From assembly GCF_004118285.1 (NCBI RefSeq), contig NZ_SDHY01000004.1:247428-311427 (forward strand): a DNA stretch of 64,000 bases. Reading direction: 5' to 3'. This DNA is from Aquirufa rosea. GTDB lineage: Bacteria; Bacteroidota; Bacteroidia; Cytophagales; Spirosomataceae. Positions 44,405 through 53,166 of this stretch are shown here, piece after piece. The notes under the pieces were generated by a model. It did no database searches. It had not been told where the DNA came from and saw nothing but the letters and a program-made list of their open reading frames with translations. The position numbers and the translations under genes were made by a program. Within the stretch, counting starts at the first letter, position 1. The number at the start of each line of letters is the position of its first letter.

Positions 44405-46063
44405 ATGATGAAATATGTACTTTCTATTCCGCTACTTCTACTTATCCACTTAGGTTTTGCTCAACATACAAAAATTCAAAAGAGAGATGTGGAAGGCGCT
44501 GCCAAAATATTTGATCTTAATTTTACTGGTGCTGAAATAGATACCCTACTGTCAGATGTCCAAGATAATTTGGCTGTCTACCAAGAGCAACATCGAGTAC
44601 ATTTACCCAATTCCGTTCCTTTAAGCTTATGGCAAACCGTACTTCTTCCAGAGGTACATCTTAATAAAAATCAACAGCCTATTTATTGGACTAAAGCCTC
44701 AGGGATAGAACTGCCCATGAATAAATCATCTTTGGCATTTTATAGTATCCCTCAATTAGCTGAGCTAATCAAAACAAAAAAGATAAGCTCTGTGCAGTTG
44801 ACACAATTCTACATAGATCGAATCAAAAAATATGGAGATACACTTCAATGTTTGATCTCATTAACGGAAACCATTGCTTTAGAGCAGGCTCATCAAGCAG
44901 ACCAGGAAATTTCCCAAGGGAAATATCGGGGAATGCTGCATGGAATTCCTTACGGTTTGAAAGATCTTTTTGCCGTGAAAGGGACTAAGACTACCTGGGG
45001 TGCTGCTCCTTACAAGGAACAAGTAATAGATGAAGATGCTTACGTTTATCAAAAGCTACGAGCTGCAGGTGCAGTTCTCGTTGCCAAATTTACCTTGGGT
45101 GCCTTGGCCATGGGCGATTATTGGTATGGAGGAAGAACCAAAAATCCATGGAATTTGGCATTAGGTTCTTCTGGTTCCTCAGCTGGATCTGCCTCGGCTA
45201 CCGTGGCAGGTTTAGTGCCATTTGCCATAGGAACTGAAACTTGGGGAAGTATCGTATCTCCTTCCACTACCTGTGGTGCCTTGGGGCTTCGACCTACCTT
45301 TGGACGGGTGAGTAGAACCGGTGCCATGGCATTGAGTTATAGTTTGGATAAAATAGGTCCTATTTGTCGAAATGCTGAAGATGCAGCCATCGTTTTTGAG
45401 GCAATCAAGGGGACAGATGGTTTAGATTTATCAGCAACCGAAGCAGCGTTTAATTATTCCAATCAATTAGATATTAAAAAGTTAAGAATTGGGTACCTAA
45501 AAAACTATTTCGACAAATTGAAAGATACTACTGCCAACGAATGGCAGGTTCTTCAAGTATTAAAAAAATTGGGAGCTAAGCTGGTGCCTGTGGAATTTCC
45601 AGAGAAGCAGTTTTATCCCTTCCAAATGATGGATATCATCATCGGTGCGGAATGTGCCGCGCAATTTGATGAATTAACTCGCTTCAATATCGATGATGAG
45701 TTAACCATGCAAAGAAAGGGAGATTGGCCCAATCAGTTTAGGACAGCACGTTTTATCCCTGCCGTAGAATACATCAATGCGCAGCGTCATAGATATTTAT
45801 TGATGCAGCAAGTCAATTACTTCTTCAAAGATTTTGATGTAATTATCAGTCCAAGCCTAGCCTCTGGTAACCAATTGGCGATTACGAATTTGACAGGGCA
45901 TCCAGTGGTTTGTATCCCGAATGGATTTGATAAAAAAACACATAAGCCTACCAGCATTAGTTTTTTGGGGAATTTATTTGACGAGGCAACTATTTTGGCT
46001 TTAGCTAAAATGTATCAAGATGCCACCCCTTGGGACGAAATGCATCCCGAGATGTTTAAGTAG
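44405..46063 (+). CDS. exported amidase (amidase signature family)
   Basis: A 552-residue protein with a signal peptide (VLSIPLLLLIHLGFAQ). The amidase signature is complete: catalytic Lys in GIPYGLKDLFAVKG, the Ser-rich block LGSSGSSAGSASATVAGLVPFAIGTETWGS with the cis-Ser and nucleophile Ser, and FLGNLFDEATILALAKMYQ near the C-terminus. It hydrolyses amide bonds of an unknown substrate in the periplasm or at the surface. Two ATGs, 44405 and 44408, are adjacent. No neighbour on the same strand is close (268 nt upstream, 107 nt downstream), so it is probably a single-gene transcript. Confidence 0.93.
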   Translation: MMKYVLSIPLLLLIHLGFAQHTKIQKRDVEGAAKIFDLNFTGAEIDTLLSDVQDNLAVYQEQHRVHLPNSVPLSLWQTVLLPEVHLNKNQQPIYWTKASGIELPMNKSSLAFYSIPQLAELIKTKKISSVQLTQFYIDRIKKYGDTLQCLISLTETIALEQAHQADQEISQGKYRGMLHGIPYGLKDLFAVKGTKTTWGAAPYKEQVIDEDAYVYQKLRAAGAVLVAKFTLGALAMGDYWYGGRTKNPWNLALGSSGSSAGSASATVAGLVPFAIGTETWGSIVSPSTTCGALGLRPTFGRVSRTGAMALSYSLDKIGPICRNAEDAAIVFEAIKGTDGLDLSATEAAFNYSNQLDIKKLRIGYLKNYFDKLKDTTANEWQVLQVLKKLGAKLVPVEFPEKQFYPFQMMDIIIGAECAAQFDELTRFNIDDELTMQRKGDWPNQFRTARFIPAVEYINAQRHRYLLMQQVNYFFKDFDVIISPSLASGNQLAITNLTGHPVVCIPNGFDKKTHKPTSISFLGNLFDEATILALAKMYQDATPWDEMHPEMFK

Positions 46064-46170
46064 GGGGATTTTTCATTTCTTTTTATCAGGAAATGATTTT
46101 TGGTAATCAGGGTAGATAAAATAAGATTTTTTTGAGAAATACTTATATTAGCCTATTCTATTCTAAACTT

Positions 46171-46986
46171 ATGATTACTGATCTACAAAAACAGGCATAC
46201 CATCGAGATGGTTACTTGATTGTACCTAAGCTATTTTCTCAAGAGGAAATTGATTTATTATATGCCGTGGCAACGGACCAGTCGGTTGTTAGTCAAGCAT
46301 TTGACCTCAATGACCAATCCGGCAAAAAAACTAAACTTACTTTATGGTTCACGGCTGGCGATGATTCCTTCGGGTTGATGTCGAGGAGTAGACGTTTGGT
46401 GGAAGGGGTGCAAAGCTTATTAGGGGAAGGTGAGGTTTGTCATTTTCATTCCAAAGTCATGCAAAAAGAACCCCATGTAGGCGGTTCTTGGGAATGGCAT
46501 CAAGATTATGGATACTGGTATAAAAATGGCTTTCTTTTTCCAGAGGCCATGATTTCGGTGATGGTTGCCCTCACGGATGCCACCATTGAAAATGGTTGTT
46601 TGCAGGTACTCAAAGGAACCCATAAAATGCAACGTTTTGAGCATCTATTTGCCGGGGAGCAGCAGGGGGCTGACATGGACTTTGTGAGGGAAGCTGAAAA
46701 GGTTTCGGAACTAGTTTACTGTGAATTGAAAGCGGGTGATGTCTTGTTTTTCCATAGCAATATTTTGCATCGCTCGGAGGCAAATTTATCGGATAAGGCT
46801 CGCTGGTCTGTCATTTCTGCCTATAATTTATCCTACAATAAGCCTTTTAGAGAAAAGCATACTTCCTGTATTGAACCCGTTCAGGTGGTCGATGATACTG
46901 CTCTTTTGGCCAGTGGCCAACGGACCGTTACACAAGCAGATTTTTTGAGTAAAGACAAAGAAATAACCTTACAAGATTTAAAATAA
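46171..46986 (+). CDS. phytanoyl-CoA dioxygenase (PhyH) family oxygenase
   Basis: About 271 residues, cytoplasmic, Fe(II)/2-oxoglutarate type. The metal-binding HxD is in WEWHQDYGYWYKNG and the distal His in FFHSNILHRSEANLS; the Arg in that last segment is the likely 2-oxoglutarate ligand. ISVMVALTDATIENGCLQVLKGTH is the PhyH-characteristic strand. ATG 46171 is chosen; an in-frame TTG at 46132 would add 13 residues. It is the first gene of a six-gene operon, with the Gfo/Idh gene starting 2 nt after its stop. The reaction may be hydroxylation of a modified riboside or sugar before oxidation, which is inference. Confidence 0.88.
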   Translation: MITDLQKQAYHRDGYLIVPKLFSQEEIDLLYAVATDQSVVSQAFDLNDQSGKKTKLTLWFTAGDDSFGLMSRSRRLVEGVQSLLGEGEVCHFHSKVMQKEPHVGGSWEWHQDYGYWYKNGFLFPEAMISVMVALTDATIENGCLQVLKGTHKMQRFEHLFAGEQQGADMDFVREAEKVSELVYCELKAGDVLFFHSNILHRSEANLSDKARWSVISAYNLSYNKPFREKHTSCIEPVQVVDDTALLASGQRTVTQADFLSKDKEITLQDLK

Positions 46987-46987
46987 G

Positions 46988-48184
46988 ATGGCTCAAGTTT
47001 GTATTCTAGGTGGTGGATTTATTGGAAGGTTTTATGCCGATTCCCTAACGGGTCGTAGAGGTAAGGACCAAGTAAGCGTAGTGTATGCCCGAAGAGAGGA
47101 AACAGCTATTCGCTTTGCGAAAGATTATCAAGTTCCGCATTTTACTACCCAAATGGAGGAGGCTATTGCGCATCCAAACAGTGAATTTGTTGTGATCGCC
47201 TTACCCAATTACCTGCATGAAGAGGCGGTTAATTTATGTGTCAAACATAAGAAGGCAGTGCTTTGTACCAAACCTCTTGGCCGAACAGCGGAAGAGGCTT
47301 TACGAATGACTCAAGCTTGTGAAAAAGCGGGAATATTTGCGGGTTATTTGGAAGACCTTTGCTATACCCCGAAATTTTTGAAATCATTAAAAACGGTACA
47401 ATCGGGTGCTTTGGGACGTATTCTATGGGCCAAATCTAGAGAAACACATCCTGGTCCACATTCCGACTGGTTCTGGGATATTCAAAAAGCAGGAGGAGGT
47501 GCGGTGCTTGATTTAGGCTGTCATTGCATTGAAATTGCTCGTAATTTCATTGGAAAGGATGTTAAACCCGTGGAAGTGATGTGCTGGGCTGATACCCAAG
47601 TTAAACCGATTGATGCAGAGGATCATGCCATCGGTTTAGTGAAATATGAAAATGGGGCGATTGGTCAATTTGAGGTTTCTTGGACTTTCCGTGGAGGCAT
47701 GGACTTACGCGATGAGGTCATGGGAACCGAAGGAACCATTTGGGTAAATTCATTTTTAAGAACGGGTTTTGAAATGTTTACCTCGGGTGCTGGTAAATCC
47801 TATGTAGCTGAAAAAGCAGAGAGTGATTCAGGTTGGCAGTTTCCCGTAGGAGATGAGGCGCATGAATTGGGATACACGAATATGTTCACCGACATGTTTG
47901 ATGCCTATGAAAAGGGAGAAAGTCCCATGGAAACCTTTTATGATGGTTATGTCGTGAATGCTATCATTGATGCAGCTTATAGATCAGCAAAAACCAAATT
48001 ATGGGAGCCTGTACAATTACCGGAATGGCGTGGACAAGTGGGTCTAAGCAAGCCCTCTGTATATCAAGAATTTGATGCAGATCATTGGTTTATCAAGGAT
48101 GAAATATTGCCTAATGGCGACAAAAAAGTCATCCTGAAAGTGAAAGCTACTGGGGAAATTATTGAAAAAGAAACTTGGGTATAA
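46988..48184 (+). CDS. Gfo/Idh/MocA-family NAD(P)-dependent sugar oxidoreductase
   Basis: A 398-residue cytoplasmic dehydrogenase with an N-terminal Rossmann fold (VCILGGGFIGRFYADSL, CTKPLGRTAEEALRM), the family's EKP-like element changed to TKPLG, and the C-terminal alpha/beta domain (AGGGAVLDLGCHCIEIARNFIG with its His, GAIGQFEVSWTFRGG). It oxidises or epimerises a sugar or polyol using NAD(P). Its stop codon shares one base with the start of the ribokinase gene (TAATG at 48182-48186), so translation is coupled. In this operon it would act on a sugar derived from ribosides or their relatives. Confidence 0.92.
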   Translation: MAQVCILGGGFIGRFYADSLTGRRGKDQVSVVYARREETAIRFAKDYQVPHFTTQMEEAIAHPNSEFVVIALPNYLHEEAVNLCVKHKKAVLCTKPLGRTAEEALRMTQACEKAGIFAGYLEDLCYTPKFLKSLKTVQSGALGRILWAKSRETHPGPHSDWFWDIQKAGGGAVLDLGCHCIEIARNFIGKDVKPVEVMCWADTQVKPIDAEDHAIGLVKYENGAIGQFEVSWTFRGGMDLRDEVMGTEGTIWVNSFLRTGFEMFTSGAGKSYVAEKAESDSGWQFPVGDEAHELGYTNMFTDMFDAYEKGESPMETFYDGYVVNAIIDAAYRSAKTKLWEPVQLPEWRGQVGLSKPSVYQEFDADHWFIKDEILPNGDKKVILKVKATGEIIEKETWV

Positions 48185-49080
48185 TGGCTAAAATCATTGT
48201 CATAGGTAGTTCTAACACGGACATGGTTATCCAGTCGGACCGACTTCCTGCCCCTGGAGAAACGGTCTTAGGTGGAACATTTTTTATGAATCCCGGTGGC
48301 AAAGGAGCTAATCAGGCAGTGGCTGCTGCCCGATTAGGTGGAGAAACCTATTTTATTACCAAAGTGGGTAAAGATGTATTTGGAGAAAGCGCTTTAAAAC
48401 AATTCGCCCAAGAAGGAATACATGGTCAATTTATCTTTCAGGATGATTTACATCCTTCGGGTATTGCACTCATTAATGTAGATACGCATGGCGAAAATAG
48501 CATTACAGTTGCCTCAGGAGCAAATGCCCATTTAATGCCTCAAGACATAAAAGCGGCTGTTTCGCTCTTTCAGCCAGGGAATTGCATATTGTTGCAATTA
48601 GAAATACCCTTGGAAACTGTCATTTATTCGGTTCAACAAGCTAAACAAGCGGGTTTATCTGTCGTGTTAAATCCTGCCCCTGCTTGTGAATTGCCAGAAT
48701 CGTTGTATGCCGATCTAGATATCATTACTCCCAACGAAACGGAAACCGAGTTTCTGACAGGAATCCAACCGGTGGATGAGGCTAGTTTGATACAGGCATC
48801 AGACTATTTTCTTTCTCGAGGAGTTAAACGAGTGGTGATTACACGTGGTTCACAAGGAGCTTATTGGAAAACAAAGGAAAGTTCGGGGCACATACTTGCC
48901 CAGCAGGTTGTGGCTGTGGATAGCACCGCTGCTGGAGATTGTTTCAATGGAGCTTTGGTTGTTGCACTTTCAGAAGGCCAAGATTTTGAACAAGCCATAG
49001 CTTTTGCTTGTCGAGCCGCTGCCATTTCAGTTACCCAATTAGGCGCACAAGCCTCCATGCCCAGACGAGAACAATTATGA
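48184..49080 (+). CDS. rbsK: ribokinase (PfkB family)
   Basis: About 298 residues. PfkB signature 1 is PGGKGANQAVAAARLGGET (about 40-58) and signature 2 is DSTAAGDCFNGALVVAL near 245, with the catalytic Asp in AAGD and an anion hole formed by the adjacent Gly-Ala. IGSSNTDMVIQSDRLPAPGETVLG is a ribokinase-like N-terminus, in contrast to fructokinase. It phosphorylates ribose at O5 with ATP. ATG 48184 overlaps the previous stop. The stop TGA overlaps the nucleoside hydrolase ATG (ATGA at 49077-49080). Co-transcription with two exported ribosyl hydrolases strongly supports ribose as the substrate, although other pentoses are possible. Confidence 0.9.
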   Translation: MAKIIVIGSSNTDMVIQSDRLPAPGETVLGGTFFMNPGGKGANQAVAAARLGGETYFITKVGKDVFGESALKQFAQEGIHGQFIFQDDLHPSGIALINVDTHGENSITVASGANAHLMPQDIKAAVSLFQPGNCILLQLEIPLETVIYSVQQAKQAGLSVVLNPAPACELPESLYADLDIITPNETETEFLTGIQPVDEASLIQASDYFLSRGVKRVVITRGSQGAYWKTKESSGHILAQQVVAVDSTAAGDCFNGALVVALSEGQDFEQAIAFACRAAAISVTQLGAQASMPRREQL

Positions 49081-50024
49081 AAAAACTCCTATTACTCTTT
49101 TTATGCATCCCTATGTTTCTAACGGCTCAGACTAAGAAACAGAAAGTCATTTTTGACTGTGATTTAGGAGATGATATTGACGATGCCTATGCTTTGGCTT
49201 ATTTGTTGACCCAACAGGATAAGTTAGAAATTTTAGGAATTACTACTTGTTACGGAAGAACAGATGATCGTGCCCGTTTGGCATTAAAGATGTTGTATGA
49301 GACGGGTCAGGAACACATTCCCGTTTACATAGGGAGAAATACGTCGCATGTCGACAAAAGAGCTAATTGGTACGCTGATCAATTTTCATGGGCAAAAGGA
49401 TTTGAAAAATTAAAACCCCAGTCGAAACCTGCGGCAGATTTTATCATGGAACAAATTAAAAAATACCCCAATGAAGTGGTCATATTTTCGGTAGGACCTG
49501 TGACCAATTTCGCTGATATCATACAAAAAGACCCTAAGATTTTGCAGAAAGCAAAGCATATTTATGCCATGTTTGGGTCATTTGATGTGGGTTATAATCA
49601 GAAAAAACCTATTGATGCTGAATGGAATGTCAAGGTTGATATTCCCGCCTCTAAGCAATTTGTGCAATCTGGCACTTCCATTACCTATGCGGGAACGGAT
49701 GTGACTTCACAAGTGAAACTTTCGGCAGAGAATCGTCGGATTTTGAAGGAGAAAAATACACCATTGACGAATGCCTTAACGGAGCTTTACCGACTTTGGG
49801 GGCATGAAACGCCCACCTTGTTTGATCCAGTTGCCATTGCGATGTTATTGCATCCCGATTTATTTCAAACAGAAAAAAGGAATATTATGGTGGATGATCA
49901 AGGTTATACGCGTAGTACTCAGGCTAAGCCCAATGCGGTGGTTGGGATAAAAATCCAAGAAGCGAAAGTGTTGAAGATTTTGATGAATCATTATTTGAAA
50001 CAATCATTTGCTAAAAAACCCTAA
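49077..50024 (+). CDS. exported nucleoside hydrolase
   Basis: About 315 residues with a signal peptide (LLLLFLCIPMFLTAQT). The calcium-binding hallmark is FDCDLGDDIDDAYALAYLL (DxDxxxDD). VVIFSVGPVTNFADII is the conserved second block and DPVAIAMLLHPDLF holds the C-terminal Asp ligand. Nucleoside hydrolases cleave the N-glycosidic bond of nucleosides to ribose and base. An exported member is less usual and implies periplasmic nucleosides. It overlaps the ribokinase stop and is followed 4 nt after its stop by the ADP-ribosylglycohydrolase gene. The start ATG 49077 is fixed by the signal peptide. Confidence 0.93.
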   Translation: MKKLLLLFLCIPMFLTAQTKKQKVIFDCDLGDDIDDAYALAYLLTQQDKLEILGITTCYGRTDDRARLALKMLYETGQEHIPVYIGRNTSHVDKRANWYADQFSWAKGFEKLKPQSKPAADFIMEQIKKYPNEVVIFSVGPVTNFADIIQKDPKILQKAKHIYAMFGSFDVGYNQKKPIDAEWNVKVDIPASKQFVQSGTSITYAGTDVTSQVKLSAENRRILKEKNTPLTNALTELYRLWGHETPTLFDPVAIAMLLHPDLFQTEKRNIMVDDQGYTRSTQAKPNAVVGIKIQEAKVLKILMNHYLKQSFAKKP

Positions 50025-50028
50025 AACG

Positions 50029-51573
50029 ATGAAAAAACTGTGTTTACTTCTACTTTTTATACCTGCCGTGGCTTGGTCGCAGTCCAAGAACTTCGTGCTT
50101 TCTAAGCAGACTCTTCAAGATAAAATCAAAGGAGGTTGGGCCGGGCAGACTATCGGAGTGACTTTTGGTGGACCCATGGAATTCCGATACAATGGTACCA
50201 TGATTGATGCTTATCAACCCATTCCTTGGTACGATGGATACCTGAAAAAGACCATGTTAGAAAATGCGGGTCTTTACGATGATTTATATATGGATTTGAC
50301 ATTCGTAGAGGTGTTTGACCGCGAGGGATTGGATGCACCCATTAGTTCACATGCGAAAGCCTATGCAGAAGCAGGCTATGCCCTTTGGCATGCGAATCAA
50401 GCGGGGAGGTACAATATTTTACATGGGATGGCTGCTCCAGCCTCGGGGCATTGGAAAAACAATCCTCATGCGGATTGCATTGATTATCAAATTGAATGTG
50501 ATTTTGCAGGATTAATGTCGCCCGGAATGCCCAATGTCGCGTCTAAAATTTCAGATAAAATTGGCCATATCATGAATTATGGCGATGGCTATTATGGCGG
50601 AGTATTTTTGGGCGCCTGTTATACTTTGGCATTTGTTTCGAACAATATTCCTTACATTATCCAAGAGGCATTAAAAACCATTCCAAAGCAAAGTGCTTAT
50701 TATCAATGCATTTCTGATGTGGTTCGTTGGCACAAACAATACCCTAGCGACTGGACCAAAACTTGGTTAGAAGTGCAGAAAAAATGGGCACAAGATATTG
50801 GTTGCCCAGATGGGGTTTTCGCACCGTTTAATATAGATGCGACAGTAAATTCTGCTTATGTGGTGATAGGTCTATTGTATGGCCAGGGAGACTTTAGCAA
50901 AACCATGGAAATCACGACACGCTGTGGGCAGGATGCCGACTGTAATCCTTCCTCAGCGGGAGGAATTTTAGGTACCATGTTAGGTTATGATAAGATACCG
51001 GCTTATTGGAAACAAGGGTTAAAGGAAGCGGAGGATATCGATTTTAAATACACAAGTACCTCCTTATCTGATGTATACAGTATTGGTTTTAAGCATGCAT
51101 TGCAAAACATTCAGAGGAATGGAGGAAAGATTGTTGGAGATCAGGTATATATTCCACAGGAGGCGCCCAAGACCGTGGCATTTGAGAAGAGTTTTGATGG
51201 AGTATATCCAACGCAGAAAATCGGCGTGGGCAAAACACTAAAAGATGAATACCAATTTGAGTTTACAGGGAAGGGATTTGTTTTAAGGGGTGAAACGGCG
51301 AAATGGGCATCTAATTCTAGTCATACCTTTGAAATGGAAGTATATGTGGATGGTAAACTGATGGAGAAGGCGCTTTTGCCTACGGCCTTTACGACGCGCC
51401 GACATGAATTAACTTGGAATTACGATTTGTTTCCAGGTAAACATCGGGTACGTTTGAAACTGTTAAATCCAGTGGAGGGACTTGAGCTTAAAATGATGGA
51501 TGTGATTGTCTATGATGCACCATCCAAGCGAGTAACAGATACTCATTTTTATCGATTGGGTAATTTGAAATAA
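50029..51573 (+). CDS. exported ADP-ribosylglycohydrolase family protein with C-terminal beta domain
   Basis: About 514 residues with a signal peptide (LCLLLLFIPAVAWSQS). The ADP-ribosylglycohydrolase fold is indicated by KIKGGWAGQTIGVTFGGPMEF, LYDDLYMDLTFVEVFD, and the metal loop RCGQDADCNPSSAGGILGTMLGYDKIP near the end of the domain. Residues about 390-514 form an additional beta-sandwich (KIGVGKTLKDEYQFEFTGKGFVLRG, HTFEMEVYVDGKLMEK) resembling esterase-linked carbohydrate-binding modules. The family removes ADP-ribose from Arg, Ser or DNA, or hydrolyses related ribosides. Export and the operon with ribokinase suggest it frees ribose from an extracellular riboside. Precise substrate unknown. 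Confidence 0.88.
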   Translation: MKKLCLLLLFIPAVAWSQSKNFVLSKQTLQDKIKGGWAGQTIGVTFGGPMEFRYNGTMIDAYQPIPWYDGYLKKTMLENAGLYDDLYMDLTFVEVFDREGLDAPISSHAKAYAEAGYALWHANQAGRYNILHGMAAPASGHWKNNPHADCIDYQIECDFAGLMSPGMPNVASKISDKIGHIMNYGDGYYGGVFLGACYTLAFVSNNIPYIIQEALKTIPKQSAYYQCISDVVRWHKQYPSDWTKTWLEVQKKWAQDIGCPDGVFAPFNIDATVNSAYVVIGLLYGQGDFSKTMEITTRCGQDADCNPSSAGGILGTMLGYDKIPAYWKQGLKEAEDIDFKYTSTSLSDVYSIGFKHALQNIQRNGGKIVGDQVYIPQEAPKTVAFEKSFDGVYPTQKIGVGKTLKDEYQFEFTGKGFVLRGETAKWASNSSHTFEMEVYVDGKLMEKALLPTAFTTRRHELTWNYDLFPGKHRVRLKLLNPVEGLELKMMDVIVYDAPSKRVTDTHFYRLGNLK

Positions 51574-51590
51574 ATCTAAATCCTACTTCT

Positions 51591-52586
51591 ATGTTCATCA
51601 TTGATGATTACCTAACAGCGGTTTTATTATGCGTGGTCACCATGCTTTGTTGGGGTTCTTGGGCAAACACCCAAAAGCTCGCTAGCAGTCATTGGCGTTT
51701 CGAATTGTTCTATTGGGACTATGCTTTGGGTATTTTGATTTCGTCAATTTTATTGGCTTTTAGTTTGGGGAGTGTGGGTGATGAAGGACGAAGTTTTATG
51801 CCTGATTTAAACCAAGCAAGTCAAGAAAACCTTTTTTCAGCATTTCTGGGAGGAGTAATATTTAATGCTGCTAACATTTTATTAGTAGCTGCCATATCCA
51901 TTGCTGGCATGTCGGTGGCCTTCCCGGTAGGCATAGGAATTGCTTTGGTGTTAGGTGTTTTAGTGAATTATTTGGCTTCGCCACAAGGCAATCCACTCTT
52001 GATATTGGGTGGGGTTGCGCTGATATCTTTAGCTATTATTTTGAATGCGAGAGCTTACAAGCAATTGAATGAAGGAGCAGAAAAATTATCCACCAAAGGA
52101 TTGATTTTGTCGGTAATTAGTGGATGCTTAATGGGCCTATTTTATAAGTACGTGGCAGCTTCCATGGCCACCAATTTTGTTGATCCTGAAATGGGTAAGT
52201 TAAGCCCTTATACAGCTTTAGTTCTATTTTCGGTCGGTATTATGGCCAGCTCATTCGTATTCAATACTTGGCAGATGAAAAAACCGTTTTCGGGCGAAGC
52301 CGTTTCCTTTCAAGAGTATTTTCAAGGATCTTTTCAAGATCATCTGATGGGTATATTAGGAGGTGGAATTTGGTTTATCGGCATGGCACTGAGTATTTTG
52401 GCATCCGAAAAAGCAGGCCCTGCCGTGTCCTATGGCTTGGGTCAAGGTGCCACGGTGGTAGCGGCAATTTGGGGCATTTTTATTTGGAAGGAATTTGCCC
52501 AAGCTAAGCCTTCTACTCGAATGATGCTTAATTGGATGTTATTATTTTATATTGTCGGGTTGGCATTGTTGATTGTGGCGAAGTAG
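51591..52586 (+). CDS. GRP-family (DMT superfamily) sugar transporter
   Basis: A 331-residue membrane protein with ten predicted helices. The N-terminal TMLCWGSWANTQKLASSHWRFELFYWDYALG is characteristic of the glucose/ribose porter (GRP) family in the drug/metabolite transporter superfamily; later segments include GMSVAFPVGIGIALVLGVLVNY, YGLGQGATVVAAIWGIFIWKEF. GRP proteins are secondary importers of glucose or ribose. Located 17 nt after the ADP-ribosylglycohydrolase gene, it is the likely importer of ribose released in the periplasm, closing the pathway with ribokinase. It is probably the last gene of the operon, since the next gene is about 80 nt away and unrelated. Confidence 0.88.
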   Translation: MFIIDDYLTAVLLCVVTMLCWGSWANTQKLASSHWRFELFYWDYALGILISSILLAFSLGSVGDEGRSFMPDLNQASQENLFSAFLGGVIFNAANILLVAAISIAGMSVAFPVGIGIALVLGVLVNYLASPQGNPLLILGGVALISLAIILNARAYKQLNEGAEKLSTKGLILSVISGCLMGLFYKYVAASMATNFVDPEMGKLSPYTALVLFSVGIMASSFVFNTWQMKKPFSGEAVSFQEYFQGSFQDHLMGILGGGIWFIGMALSILASEKAGPAVSYGLGQGATVVAAIWGIFIWKEFAQAKPSTRMMLNWMLLFYIVGLALLIVAK

Positions 52587-52667
52587 CGATTTTATGTTGA
52601 TTTGTTAGGACCAGGTATAATTTTACCTATTGCTTCATCGTATTATAACCTACAAGATTATTCTGGC

Positions 52668-53117
52668 ATGAAGCATTTGATTTTTCTTATTGGTATTGGA
52701 ATGGTTTTTTTATCTTGTAGAAATTCTTCTACAGATCTTATAGACCCATCTGACCTTAAGATTAAAGCCGGATACATTTGTGGATGGGGTTCAGGGATAG
52801 ACACCTTGGAGATTACGAACCAAACAGTAAGGTATGTGTATTATATTCCTCGTCAATCCATGCAGGCACAAATTTCCAAAACTAGGAAACTGTCTGATCA
52901 GGAATGGGTAGATATTAGGAAGGCGCTTAATTGGTCCCAGTTTAATTCATTATCATATAAAACCTGTAACGTCTGCTTTGATGGTTGTGATGAGTGGATA
53001 GCTGTTCAAAATGGGGCTTTATCTCATCAAATCACCTTCACCCGAGGATTGAAAATTGACACCATTAATGCGTTACAAGCTAAGTTAGCTCAGTTGAAAG
53101 CAGAATTTGCCCCATGA
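52668..53117 (+). CDS. small lipoprotein, unknown
   Basis: About 149 residues with lipoprotein signal IFLIGIGMVFLSCRNS (Cys about 17). The mature part has a four-Cys pattern (YICGWGSG, TCNVCFDGCDEW) and no recognised domain. The cysteines could form disulfides in the periplasm or bind a metal. ATG 52668 is chosen because it begins the lipoprotein signal; the frame is open from 52602. It follows the riboside operon after 81 nt and converges with the minus-strand gene at 53167. Function unknown. Confidence 0.72.
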   Translation: MKHLIFLIGIGMVFLSCRNSSTDLIDPSDLKIKAGYICGWGSGIDTLEITNQTVRYVYYIPRQSMQAQISKTRKLSDQEWVDIRKALNWSQFNSLSYKTCNVCFDGCDEWIAVQNGALSHQITFTRGLKIDTINALQAKLAQLKAEFAP

Positions 53118-53166
53118 GTTTTTTAAGCGATTAATATGCTGATTAATTCATTTTTACTTTGATAAA

